DNA of 64,000 nt from Bacillota bacterium (GTDB lineage Bacteria; Bacillota; Clostridia; Christensenellales; Christensenellaceae), in NCBI GenBank assembly GCA_023393165.1, contig JAEWMJ010000045.1, positions 62,001 to 126,000 on the forward strand. The letters are read 5' to 3'. Below, piece by piece: positions 8,132 through 15,475 of this stretch; position 1 is the first letter of the stretch, and the number at the start of each line of letters is the position of its first letter. Made by a program: the position numbers and the translations under genes. Under the pieces are notes generated by a model. It was not told the DNA's origin and did no database searches. It saw nothing but the letters and a program-made list of their open reading frames with translations.

Positions 8132-9272
8132 TGCCGATTTGAAAAGATTACAGTATGAGGGCTTTGAAATTGAGGTTAAGAATGGTTATGTGATGGTACA
8201 TCATGTGCCATATGTTAACGCACAAAGCCAAATTCGATATGGTACGCTGATTTCAACGCTTACGCTTCAAGGTGATAAAACTACAACGCCCGACACGCAT
8301 GTAATCCATTTTGCTGGTGAACATCCCTGTAATAAAAATGGGAGCATAATGACAGGCATTCAACATGCATCGCAGCGGATGACACTGGCCACAGAAATTG
8401 TCGCGGATCATGCCTTTTCGAATAAGCCAAGTAATGGATACGCGGATTACTATGAAAAGTTTATGAGGTATATTGAGATAATCTCTGCCCCGGCACGGTC
8501 TATAGACCCATCAGTTACTGCCCAAACATATAAATTGATTGAATTCGAGGAAGATTCCGCTTTTGAATACTTGGATACCAATAGCAGCCGCGCCGGGATA
8601 GGTTTTATTTCGGATCAATTACGTGGTTATAAGATTGGGATTGTGGGATTAGGGGGTACTGGCAGTTATATATTGGATCTCATAGCAAAAACACCGGTGG
8701 CTGAAATACATCTTTTTGATGGAGATGATTTTTTACAGCACAATGCATTTAGAGCCCCCGGCGCGCCCTCCAAAGATGAATTGGCAAAGAAACAGACAAA
8801 AACGGATTATTTGTCGGGAATTTATAAGAATATGCACAAGCATGTTGTACCGCACAACTTGTTTTTGGGTGAAGAAGGCATGGATTGTCTGTTAGACCTG
8901 GATTTCATTTTTATATGTATTGACCAAGGTAAATGCAAGCACGATATTATTGACGCCCTTATTGCAGCGAAGAAAGGGTTCATTGATACTGGAATTGGCG
9001 TAGATATCTCTGACAACTCTTTGTTTGGGACTGTCAGAATTACAGCGGCTACCCCGGACAAAACAGACCATCTCAGTAAATATATATCATTTTCCGATAA
9101 ACAGGACGATGATCCTTATTCCAGCAATATTCAGATAGCAGAGCTTAATGCTCTAAATGCGGCCCTTGCTGTGTTAAAGTGGAAACAGTTTGTTGGATTC
9201 TATCAAGATCTCGCTAAAAATTACCATTTAGTCTATAGTATAAATGTCGGAGAAACCTGCAATGAAAATTAA
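8106..9272 (+). CDS. E1-like ThiF-family adenylyltransferase with DUF6791-like N-terminus
   Basis: This is a 388-aa enzyme that should adenylate the C-terminus of the ubiquitin-like protein and pass it on. The Rossmann ATP-binding motif is GLGGTG (residues 181-186), followed by DGDDF (205-209) and an R at 216 in the ATP site, as in ThiF, MoeB and E1. A cysteine at 277 (IDQGKC) lies near the crossover region and could carry the modifier. Residues 1-170 form a separate domain (VPYVNAQ, HFAGEHPC, then DYYEKFMRYI) that resembles the DUF6791 group; its C75 in a HPC context might be E2-like, which is speculation. It overlaps both neighbours, marking a compact operon. Confidence 0.82.
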   Translation: MSQELINRSADLKRLQYEGFEIEVKNGYVMVHHVPYVNAQSQIRYGTLISTLTLQGDKTTTPDTHVIHFAGEHPCNKNGSIMTGIQHASQRMTLATEIVADHAFSNKPSNGYADYYEKFMRYIEIISAPARSIDPSVTAQTYKLIEFEEDSAFEYLDTNSSRAGIGFISDQLRGYKIGIVGLGGTGSYILDLIAKTPVAEIHLFDGDDFLQHNAFRAPGAPSKDELAKKQTKTDYLSGIYKNMHKHVVPHNLFLGEEGMDCLLDLDFIFICIDQGKCKHDIIDALIAAKKGFIDTGIGVDISDNSLFGTVRITAATPDKTDHLSKYISFSDKQDDDPYSSNIQIAELNALNAALAVLKWKQFVGFYQDLAKNYHLVYSINVGETCNEN

Positions 9273-9615
9273 AAGATTTAGGCCTGCTTTTGTCCCGCAA
9301 ATCCCCGAAATTATTGATAATGGGGTACTGTACGTATGTTTGCAATATAATATATGTGTTCATAAATGCGCCTGCGGGTGTGGTGAAGAAGTCATAACTC
9401 CTATAGACCCAAATGAGTGGAAAATAGAATATAACGGGGAAAGCATGTCCCTTTCTCCGTCTATTGGAAATTGGCGGTTCAAATGCAGATCGCACTATTG
9501 GATCAAAAACGGAGAAGTACTCTGGATGCCAAATCAAAATCAACCGATTTCAATAAATGTAAATAAACATGAAACAAAGAAAAAAGGGTTCTTCGGCTGG
9601 TTATTTAATAAATAG
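9262..9615 (+). CDS. DUF6527-family zinc protein of the ubiquitin-like operon
   Basis: This 117-aa protein has a cysteine-rich core (CACGCGEE, about residues 35-42), a TPIDP segment, then SLSPSIGNW and CRSHYWI (about residues 79-85). This order matches the DUF6527 family found beside bacterial ubiquitin-like proteins and E1/E2 enzymes, where I recall a proposed role in processing or deconjugation. Four or more cysteines and a histidine could bind zinc. I chose ATG 9262 with GGAGAA upstream; ATG 9244 is also in frame. A terminator follows, so it closes the cluster. Confidence 0.75.
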   Translation: MKIKRFRPAFVPQIPEIIDNGVLYVCLQYNICVHKCACGCGEEVITPIDPNEWKIEYNGESMSLSPSIGNWRFKCRSHYWIKNGEVLWMPNQNQPISINVNKHETKKKGFFGWLFNK

Positions 9616-9630
9616 AGTATTTAATATTGG

Positions 9631-9674
9631 GGCGTTGAGTTTGATTAAGGAACTCAAATTTAAACGCCTTTTTA
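9631..9674 (+). terminator. Terminator closing the ubiquitin-like operon
   Basis: A GGCGTT / AACGCC outer stem encloses a GAGTT / AACTC inner stem with a bulge, followed by TTTTT. It lies between the DUF6527 gene and the helicase gene. Confidence 0.75.
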
Positions 9675-9714
9675 TTATGAGGATTATCTAATTATTTATT
9701 TTTATAGGAGATAT

Positions 9715-11676
9715 ATGGGGGATCAAAATACAGCAGCAGAATTTACAAAGGAAGTTGAACGGTTTTTTGCAAACCTTAAAGATTACGGTCTTGAACACAG
9801 ACCGGGGCAGACGGAGATGGTGCATGATATAACGCAAGCCATTAATGAACACAAAAACTTAATAGTTGAGGCTGGGGTCGCGATAGGCAAATCTTTTGGG
9901 TATTTAGTGCCTGGGATTCTCTACAACAAATTGTATCAAAAGCCCGTCATTATTGCCACAGCAACTATTGCGCTCCAAGAACAGTTATCATCAGATATAG
10001 ACACAGTTTCAAAGATGTTAGGTTATTCTGTGGAAAAAATGTTGGCAAAGGGCAAAACGCATTTTCTATGCTATAAAAGGGCAAAAAATTACCTAGTAAA
10101 TAAAACGGATCCCCAGTCTGCAAAAATTAGAGTTTGTTTTGCGTCTGGTGATTTTGACAGAAAAGATTATCCGAACATGGCTGATAAAATTTGGAATCAA
10201 ATAAATGTATCTGATGATAGAGCCATGTGTTTAAATTGCTCTGAAGCCAAAAGATGTAAATATAAGAAACATAAAGAGAAATTAATGGGTTTTAACGGCA
10301 TCATCTTATGCAATCAAGATTTATTGACCATTCATTTGATGCAAAAGAAACAGCCAATCTTTAATAAAGAAATAGCTGTGGTTGTTGTTGATGAAGCACA
10401 CAACTTGGAAGAAAAGGTTCGGAAGTATAAGACTAAAAAGTATAGCAAAAACACGGCAGAAAATATAATGGACGCAGTTATAAAAATGATTATTGGTCTG
10501 TGCTGCTCAAAACCCAATTCATACCTTCTTTTATGCAGTAACTTAAGGAGATTTTTTGGGCGACTGGCAGAGCATGTGCAGGATCAAATCAAAAGTTCAG
10601 AATACGGCGATGCAGAAAGGTTTTTTATTAATATAGAGGAATCGAACACCAAAAAAGCGGTTGCGGAATTGATTTCGGACTTGAAAAATGTGGAGCAAAA
10701 GATTGGATCCAACAATCAAGATTATGGAGTCAGGCAGTTCCAAGAAATGATCGGTTTTTTATCTGGGTTAATGGATGAGGCCGGCGATAATATTTATTGG
10801 GTTGAAAAAACAGTAAGTACATCGGAAAATCTTGCGAACTGCATTGAAATTTGTGCCTGCCCTAAAAATATGGGTAGTGAAATACATAATTTGTATTTTG
10901 GCAGGGATTTCGTAACGATTTTGACTTCCGCTACAATCGCTAACCAAGGGAACTCAAATGCGGAGAAATATGCTTATATAACAAAAAACATGGGTTTCCC
11001 CAAAAGCGGTTTATTATCCGCGCCTAAACCTTCGCCGTTCGATTATGATAACAACGCCATGCTGTATTATTGCGGTGACCTTCCACATCCAAAAAACAGA
11101 GATGAATTTATTAAGGAGGGCACGCAACGCATTAGTGAACTGCTTGAAATCTCGAACGGTAAAGCCTTGGTGCTTTTTACATCTAAATCTGATATGGAAG
11201 AGGTTTACACAATATTAAAAAGCAAGGTCACGGGGTTCAATATTTTAATACAGTCGAGCCAAGCGTCACAAAAAAAGCTCCTAGAAACATTCAAAGCGGA
11301 CGTTTCATCTGTATTGCTGGGCACCGGGTCTTTTTGGGAAGGCATTGATATTACAGGGGTGAGCTTGTCAAATCTAATCATTTTCAGGCTTCCGTTTCCC
11401 GTGCCGGACCCGGTTTATCAGTATAAAGCTTCTATAACCGCTGATGGCCTTATAGATGTATATGTGCCCGCAATGCTCATTAAACTGAGGCAAGGGGTTG
11501 GAAGGCTACTGAGAAGCGAAACCGATAAGGGGATTGTTTCGATTCTTGACCCCAGGCTGGGAGAATCGTTTGAAAGGCCATATCGGGAGGCAGTGTTTAA
11601 ATCTCTGCCTATAAAAACAAAAACAAAGGATTTAAAGGATTTAAGAGATTTTTTTGAGTCAAAATGCCACACCTGA
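9715..11676 (+). CDS. DinG/XPD-like iron-sulfur DNA helicase
   Basis: This is a 653-aa superfamily 2 helicase. The Walker A box is AGVAIGKS (residues about 53-60), followed by an iron-sulfur-type cysteine set (LCYKR, then MCLNCSEAKRCKY) and a DEAH box (VVVDEAHNLE). The C-terminal half holds LTSATI, SFWEGIDI and RQGVGRLLRS motifs, as in DinG, YoaA and XPD. Such enzymes unwind 5' overhang, bubble or R-loop DNA. RBS AGGAG precedes ATG 9715. It lies 100 bp after the ubiquitin-like operon with a terminator between, so it may be a separate unit. DinG-like helicases also occur in type IV CRISPR and other defence contexts, but no CRISPR genes are seen here. Confidence 0.85.
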   Translation: MGDQNTAAEFTKEVERFFANLKDYGLEHRPGQTEMVHDITQAINEHKNLIVEAGVAIGKSFGYLVPGILYNKLYQKPVIIATATIALQEQLSSDIDTVSKMLGYSVEKMLAKGKTHFLCYKRAKNYLVNKTDPQSAKIRVCFASGDFDRKDYPNMADKIWNQINVSDDRAMCLNCSEAKRCKYKKHKEKLMGFNGIILCNQDLLTIHLMQKKQPIFNKEIAVVVVDEAHNLEEKVRKYKTKKYSKNTAENIMDAVIKMIIGLCCSKPNSYLLLCSNLRRFFGRLAEHVQDQIKSSEYGDAERFFINIEESNTKKAVAELISDLKNVEQKIGSNNQDYGVRQFQEMIGFLSGLMDEAGDNIYWVEKTVSTSENLANCIEICACPKNMGSEIHNLYFGRDFVTILTSATIANQGNSNAEKYAYITKNMGFPKSGLLSAPKPSPFDYDNNAMLYYCGDLPHPKNRDEFIKEGTQRISELLEISNGKALVLFTSKSDMEEVYTILKSKVTGFNILIQSSQASQKKLLETFKADVSSVLLGTGSFWEGIDITGVSLSNLIIFRLPFPVPDPVYQYKASITADGLIDVYVPAMLIKLRQGVGRLLRSETDKGIVSILDPRLGESFERPYREAVFKSLPIKTKTKDLKDLRDFFESKCHT

Positions 11677-11716
11677 AAAAACCAAATGATATAATAAATG
11701 TAAAGGGGGAAAGACA

Positions 11717-11955
11717 ATGAATATAACTGGGCCGATAAAGAAGTATTTCGGGCTGAACTGACGCGCAAACTATATGAGTTATCAGGGCATAAAATAACCC
11801 GGGAGGAGGCCGAGGCGCTGGCTTCTAAAACGGCAAACACGATTGATATGAACAACCCAATTTTGTACCATAAAGGCGCAGGAAGTGTTGCAAGGGGAAT
11901 AGTTGATGCATTTGAATTCAAAGATTGTGGTAAGAAAAAGAACAGGGGAAAAGAA
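11717..11955 (+). pseudogene. Broken duplicate of the zeta-toxin N-terminal module
   Basis: A good ribosome binding site (AGGGGGAAAG) precedes ATG 11717, but that frame stops after 14 codons. From about 11716 another frame, open until the toxin gene, encodes ...LYELSGHKITREEAEALAS... and IDMNNPILYHKG. It closely mirrors the N-terminus of the toxin that follows (ESGHGISEEKAMLFAAT and LDFNNPVVGHKD). The pattern suggests an ancestral tandem copy that lost its reading frame near the start. A 4-base deletion of a repeated ATGA would explain the shift. The frame runs without a stop into the toxin, so it could also be read as an N-terminal extension. Confidence 0.6.
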
Positions 11956-12852
11956 ATGAATAAAAAGGAGCTTGAGGAAAGCAAAAAGCATTTTATAGAT
12001 AGATTGGCTAGTTCTATACACGAAGAGTCGGGGCACGGAATAAGCGAAGAAAAAGCCATGTTGTTTGCAGCAACTATGGCGGAGCAATTAGATTTTAACA
12101 ATCCGGTTGTGGGGCACAAAGATCCGGCATGGTATGGGCATTTAGCGGATGGATATTACCCAAAAGAAAAATTTGATTTGCTGAGAGAATATATGAGGGA
12201 GATTGATATTGTTTCGTATCCGGAAGCCTGTGAAGTTTTAAGCGCCGCCTCTGAAAAAGCGGTAACGGCTATTGAGAAAAACCGGGATGATGACCTTGGC
12301 TTCATGGGAAAATACCTTTTTGTGTTTGCCGGCCCAAACGGCTCCGGAAAGTCTACCGTTATAAGCAATTTAATCAAAGACGGAATCTGCCCCCAATATT
12401 ATATCTGCCCGGATAGCCTGGTGGATATTAAGCGGGATGAAGCGGCTTATATAAAGGCAATGAAATACGCTTCTGAACTCAGGGAAAAGGCAATCCGGCA
12501 GGGGTTCCCGATTACGGTGGAGACGGTGTTTTCGTCCGACAGGATGACGGACTTTATAAGCAATGCAAAAAAACAGGGATACACGGTGTTTGTTGTCTAT
12601 ATCATAACATCGAATCCTGAAATCAATATTGAGAGGGTTGCCGCAAGGGCCTCCCAGGGTGGGCATTTTGTACCTGATGAACTGGTTCGGGCCAGGTATA
12701 CAAAATGTTTGGACAGGATGGCTGCGATAATCAACGGCCTGGCTGATTTCGCTTTGGTGTACGACAACTCAACAAATCTCCAAACGCCCGAGCTTACAAC
12801 AAAGAAACCGGTGGGAAATACCTGTTTCCGAAAATGCGGGAGCGCGGGATAG
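11956..12852 (+). CDS. Zeta-toxin family P-loop kinase
   Basis: This is a 298-aa protein. Residues 1-100 form an N-terminal helical module containing ESGHGISEEKA and HKDPAWYGH. The zeta-toxin core follows: Walker A GPNGSGKST, then YYICPD, TVETVFSS, YIITSNPEIN and RASQGGHFVP. Zeta toxins phosphorylate UDP-GlcNAc or related precursors and are held in check by an antitoxin. ATG 11956 has AGGGG 7 bases upstream. The C-terminal about 20 residues look out of register: the alternative frame in 12760-12833 reads better (YNKETGGKYLFPK) and continues into the next gene, so a 1-base deletion near 12780 may have cut the original protein. The start and the domain call are firm; the true end is not. Confidence 0.75.
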   Translation: MNKKELEESKKHFIDRLASSIHEESGHGISEEKAMLFAATMAEQLDFNNPVVGHKDPAWYGHLADGYYPKEKFDLLREYMREIDIVSYPEACEVLSAASEKAVTAIEKNRDDDLGFMGKYLFVFAGPNGSGKSTVISNLIKDGICPQYYICPDSLVDIKRDEAAYIKAMKYASELREKAIRQGFPITVETVFSSDRMTDFISNAKKQGYTVFVVYIITSNPEINIERVAARASQGGHFVPDELVRARYTKCLDRMAAIINGLADFALVYDNSTNLQTPELTTKKPVGNTCFRKCGSAG

Positions 12853-13823
12853 TGTTCCCGGTTAACTCGATAGAAGAGTGGGACGCCGCGGTAGATCAGG
12901 CAGCGGATGAAAAGCCCTGGATTATTGAAATCAAGGGGAGACGAATGCTCCTGGTCAATTTTGAAATCCTGGAAATTATTTTGAGCCGCTTTGAGTATAC
13001 AGTTGACGAGGTGACAGCAACGGACGGCAGCGTAACACTATATTGGATGATGTCAAATTATGTTCAGACGATTGTACATGCCGCCACAAAAGAACAGGCT
13101 CTTAAAAAAATGGCGAAATCAATCCGGCAATATGCCGAAAATTTCTACAATGACTCTGAGAAAATGAAAGCAGATTATGCCCAAAAATACATTCCGTATA
13201 TTTTTAAGGCGCTCATTCTAAATGATGTTAAAAAAATCAGGGAGCACATTGTTTGCACTCCTTCAATTCCAAAGGACAGAGAACTGAGCGTCGAAGGGTA
13301 TAAGAGTTACGGACAGCGGCAGAAAGAGAAAGAAGAAAAGGAGAAAAAGACCGCGAGAATGAAAACGGAAGATAAAGGATTGAAACTAATTGATATTCTG
13401 GATGGCAGAATATATACGGCGTACTGGTTCAGCAGCGAGTTCTGGTTTACCGCCAACGAGTTGCTGGCAAAACGGTTGAGAAAAAAAGCTCTGATGAGCA
13501 ATCTTGATTTCTATGTGGTATATCAATCACAGGAAGGCAGCGGCAACAGCTGTATTGTGCTTGACATGGGAAGCAAAGCGCCGGAAAAGCATAAATTTAT
13601 TGGTTCTTTATTGAGTTTTGGAAGAGGCGTTTCAATATCAATAAGTATTATGGGGTACTGTCTGCTGGATGAAAAGAGTTTCCATATAGTTGAGGAAATA
13701 AGTGCAGAAGAATTAGACAATAAAATTAAAGAGTACAAGAAGCATGGCTGGAAGGGCTCCAGTGAATCCATTAATAAAATGCTTGATTATTATGAACAGC
13801 ATGGATTGCATCCGGATGACTAG
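12834..13823 (+). CDS. Uncharacterised protein following the zeta toxin
   Basis: This open frame of 329 codons begins at ATG 12834, but it has no ribosome binding site and stays open upstream to about 12747. It was probably the C-terminal part of the toxin gene or of a longer protein before a frameshift. The N-terminal half is mixed alpha/beta with WIIEIKGRRM; the middle has a lysine- and glutamate-rich coiled segment (KEKEEKEKK); the C-terminal half includes YWFSSEFWF and LLDEKSFHIVEE. I recognise no family. It overlaps the toxin by 19 bases and is followed by the MazE-tail-like gene, so it belongs to the same module. Confidence 0.55.
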   Translation: MRERGIVFPVNSIEEWDAAVDQAADEKPWIIEIKGRRMLLVNFEILEIILSRFEYTVDEVTATDGSVTLYWMMSNYVQTIVHAATKEQALKKMAKSIRQYAENFYNDSEKMKADYAQKYIPYIFKALILNDVKKIREHIVCTPSIPKDRELSVEGYKSYGQRQKEKEEKEKKTARMKTEDKGLKLIDILDGRIYTAYWFSSEFWFTANELLAKRLRKKALMSNLDFYVVYQSQEGSGNSCIVLDMGSKAPEKHKFIGSLLSFGRGVSISISIMGYCLLDEKSFHIVEEISAEELDNKIKEYKKHGWKGSSESINKMLDYYEQHGLHPDD

Positions 13824-13850
13824 GATTATAAATCGAAAGAGGGAAAGATT

Positions 13851-14135
13851 ATGCATGAGGGCGAAAAGCCGCTAAATGAATCTGAAAATGCATACAGAAC
13901 GCTGGAGAAGTTGTTTGAGGGGTACAACGGCGATTGTGTATACACCGAATGGGACATAGACGCACCAGTTGGAAAAGAACGATTTTGGGAAGAAGAAAAT
14001 AGGATAGCGGGGGATGAAATGTTTGAAGAAGCTGGTTATACTGAAGTGACGGAGTCTACCGAAAAAGTGATAGAAAAGTATAATACAGCATTAAATAAAT
14101 TGGCTGGAATTGAAGAAGATGAAAAGAATAAATAG
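13851..14135 (+). CDS. MazE-tail-like putative antitoxin
   Basis: This is a 94-aa acidic protein. Its central part (LEKLFEGYNGDC...EWDIDAPVGKERFW, about residues 18-47) resembles the C-terminal toxin-binding tail of MazE/AbrB antitoxins, with the LE.L...Y and VGKE.W signature. The AbrB DNA-binding domain is absent. A very similar peptide follows the zeta toxin of element 2 (33183-33299). The recurrent pairing suggests an antitoxin or partner for this zeta-type toxin, which is inference. It starts 27 bases after the preceding gene, with GAGGGAAAG upstream. Confidence 0.6.
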   Translation: MHEGEKPLNESENAYRTLEKLFEGYNGDCVYTEWDIDAPVGKERFWEEENRIAGDEMFEEAGYTEVTESTEKVIEKYNTALNKLAGIEEDEKNK

Positions 14136-14146
14136 CGGATATTTTC

Positions 14147-14245
14147 TTGCTTGTCTACGACGAGAAAGGGCATTTTTGGTACGGATTAAAAAAAGACAAT
14201 GAGTATTTATTAGAGATGGCAAATTTACAAAAAACAAAGCGCTAA
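14147..14245 (+). pseudogene. Short coding remnant near the element 1 end
   Basis: A 32-codon frame starting LLVYDEKGHFWYG reads as protein-like and carries two aromatic GHFWYG residues. It has no ribosome binding site and opens directly after the preceding stop. It may be the C-terminal scrap of a lost gene; a toxin tail is possible. I cannot assign it. Confidence 0.3.
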
Positions 14246-14289
14246 TGAAATAATTTATCAGATAATGTTGAATTGTATGTTTGGGATGG

Positions 14290-14373
14290 TTTTGCCAAAC
14301 TTTTTTGTCGCAAACAGGCCATAAAGACTATGTTTTAGGGCATATTTTTGCCAAACTTTTTTGTATCCTTACA
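14290..14373. repeat. End of Tn7-like element 1 with two TnsB-type sites
   Basis: The 19-base sequence TTTTGCCAAACTTTTTTGT occurs exactly at 14290-14308 and again at 14346-14364, followed by ATCCTTACA. The outermost CA at 14372-14373 abuts the TTTGC target duplication. The dispersed spacing is like Tn7L. On the minus strand the end reads TGTAAGGATACAAAAAAGTT, similar in design to element 2. Confidence 0.82.
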
Positions 14374-14378
14374 TTTGC
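14374..14378. repeat. 5-bp target duplication shared by the two elements (TTTGC)
   Basis: TTTGC lies between the CA of element 1 and the TG of element 2 and is repeated at 40125-40129. A 5-bp duplication is the hallmark of Tn7-family insertion. It serves as the right duplication of element 1 and the left one of element 2. Confidence 0.9.
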
Positions 14379-14440
14379 TGAGGGAAAATAAAAAAGTTCT
14401 AAAAAATATAAAAAAGTTGTGAAATATATAAAAAAGTTGT
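14379..14440. repeat. Right-type end of element 2 with three phased TnsB sites
   Basis: ATAAAAAAGTTCT (14388-14400) and two copies of ATAAAAAAGTTGT (14408-14420 and 14428-14440) are spaced exactly 20 bp apart. Contiguous sites at the tnsA-proximal end match the organisation of Tn7R. The terminus itself is TGAGG. Confidence 0.85.
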
Positions 14441-14494
14441 AAAACAATTTACCTAATATTGGTCAATGCCAAGAAAATTTAAAAAAAATGAGAG

Positions 14495-14519
14495 AATAGA
14501 GCGAATGCTCTATTTTTTT
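14495..14519 (+). terminator. Terminator inside the transposon end, upstream of tnsA
   Basis: A perfect 8-bp stem (AATAGAGC / GCTCTATT) with loop GAAT is followed by seven T. It sits between the TnsB sites and the tnsA promoter, so it should block outside transcription from entering the tns genes. Confidence 0.85.
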
Positions 14520-14530
14520 GCCTTATAAAC

Positions 14531-14560
14531 TTGCGGATGTAAGACAGACCGAAATATAAT
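14531..14560 (+). promoter_or_regulatory. Putative tnsA promoter
   Basis: TTGCGG (14531-14536) and TATAAT (14555-14560) are 18 bp apart, downstream of the end terminator and about 80 bp before tnsA. The -10 is perfect and the -35 is weak. TnsB bound at the adjacent sites could repress it. Confidence 0.5.
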
Positions 14561-14641
14561 AGAATTGTGGAATATATTACAAGAGATTCTAATTTTAAAT
14601 GAGAAAAACTATGGTAAATAACTTAATGGTGGATTTTGTAG

Positions 14642-15475
14642 ATGAGTAAATATGATTTATCATGGAATCAGGAAAAACTACAGAGATATATAAAGGAAGG
14701 GCGCGGACAGGGTGAAGGCAAAGACTATAAGCCATGGATTACTGTTCATGATTTTCCTTCGGAAGGTATAACTACAAAATTACCTAGTCCAAAGACCGGC
14801 AGAAGTTCTCATTTCTTGTCTCTTAATGAGTACAGACTATATTTACTATTGGAATGGGCCGGAAAAGTAACAGATATTCGAGAACAGTACCCAATGGATT
14901 TGAAAGAAACTATGCGTATTGCAGAAGAGTTAGGGATAAAGCATCCTGAAGATAATGTAAGCAAGGTCCCTTATGTAATGACAACAGATTTTATGATTAC
15001 TATGAATAATGAGGGCAAGAAGACTTACGTTGTACGGACAGTAAAACCTGCAAAAATGTTAGAGAGTAAAAATGTTATAGAACATTTTGAAATCGAGAGG
15101 CGTTACTGGCTTGAAAAAGGCATAGATTGGAGAATAGTAACTGACTTGGATATCCCTGTACAACTTGCCAGCAATATTGAATGGGCTTATTATTCATATA
15201 ATCTTTCTGGAGGGGTCAACGAAGACGAAGAGATACTTTTATATTATGGAGAATTGTTAAAGGAGAGGCTTGCAACCTTGGATAGTAGAATTGTTACTGT
15301 TTGCAGTAGATTAGACAGTGAAATGAATTTAGAAACAGGTACATCGCTGCATATATTTAAATATCTATTAACACGTAAAGAAATTGTGATGGATATGTTT
15401 ACAAAACCTTGCACCAGCTGCTCCACAAACAGTATAACTAAAATCATCAAAAAAGAAAATAGGCTAGTTATATGA
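14642..15475 (+). CDS. tnsA: TnsA endonuclease
   Basis: TnsA is the restriction-like nuclease that cuts the 5' strands at the transposon ends while TnsB cuts and joins the 3' ends, giving cut-and-paste transposition. This 277-aa protein has the Tn7 TnsA layout: the N-terminal catalytic domain shows E63 (SLNEYR), D116 (TTDFMI) and K135 (VRTVKPA), matching the E-D-K active site. The tail binds TnsC in Tn7. It starts the operon and its stop overlaps the tnsB start (ATGA). All three catalytic residues are present, so it looks functional. Confidence 0.92.
   Translation: MSKYDLSWNQEKLQRYIKEGRGQGEGKDYKPWITVHDFPSEGITTKLPSPKTGRSSHFLSLNEYRLYLLLEWAGKVTDIREQYPMDLKETMRIAEELGIKHPEDNVSKVPYVMTTDFMITMNNEGKKTYVVRTVKPAKMLESKNVIEHFEIERRYWLEKGIDWRIVTDLDIPVQLASNIEWAYYSYNLSGGVNEDEEILLYYGELLKERLATLDSRIVTVCSRLDSEMNLETGTSLHIFKYLLTRKEIVMDMFTKPCTSCSTNSITKIIKKENRLVI

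Larger units (their letters stand above)
1..14373 (+). mobile_element. Tn7-like element 1 (partial; left part outside window)
   Basis: Element 1 is recognised by a tnsE-like gene running in from the left edge and by a transposon end at 14290-14373. That end has two identical 19-bp repeats 56 bp apart and a terminal CA, abutting TTTGC. The reverse complement of the terminus (TGTAAGGATACAAAAAAGTT) resembles both ends of element 2 (TGAGG...ATAAAAAAGTT). tnsE reads away from the missing tnsABCD genes toward this end, so 14373 is the cargo-distal, left-type end. Everything between is cargo: restriction-modification, ubiquitin-like cluster, helicase and toxin genes. The other end and tnsABCD are inferred, not seen. 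Confidence 0.82.

Noticed and set aside
9715..11676. Type IV CRISPR DinG locus
   Set aside because: The helicase is DinG-like, but no csf genes or repeats are nearby.
11418..12119. Minus-strand open frame of 233 codons
   Set aside because: It lies antisense across the helicase end and the toxin start, has no ribosome binding site, and its composition is that of a shadow frame.
14388..14440. CRISPR-like array at the phased 20-bp repeats
   Set aside because: The repeats are 13 bp with 7-bp spacers that are themselves AT-rich; they match TnsB sites and have inverted copies at the other end.
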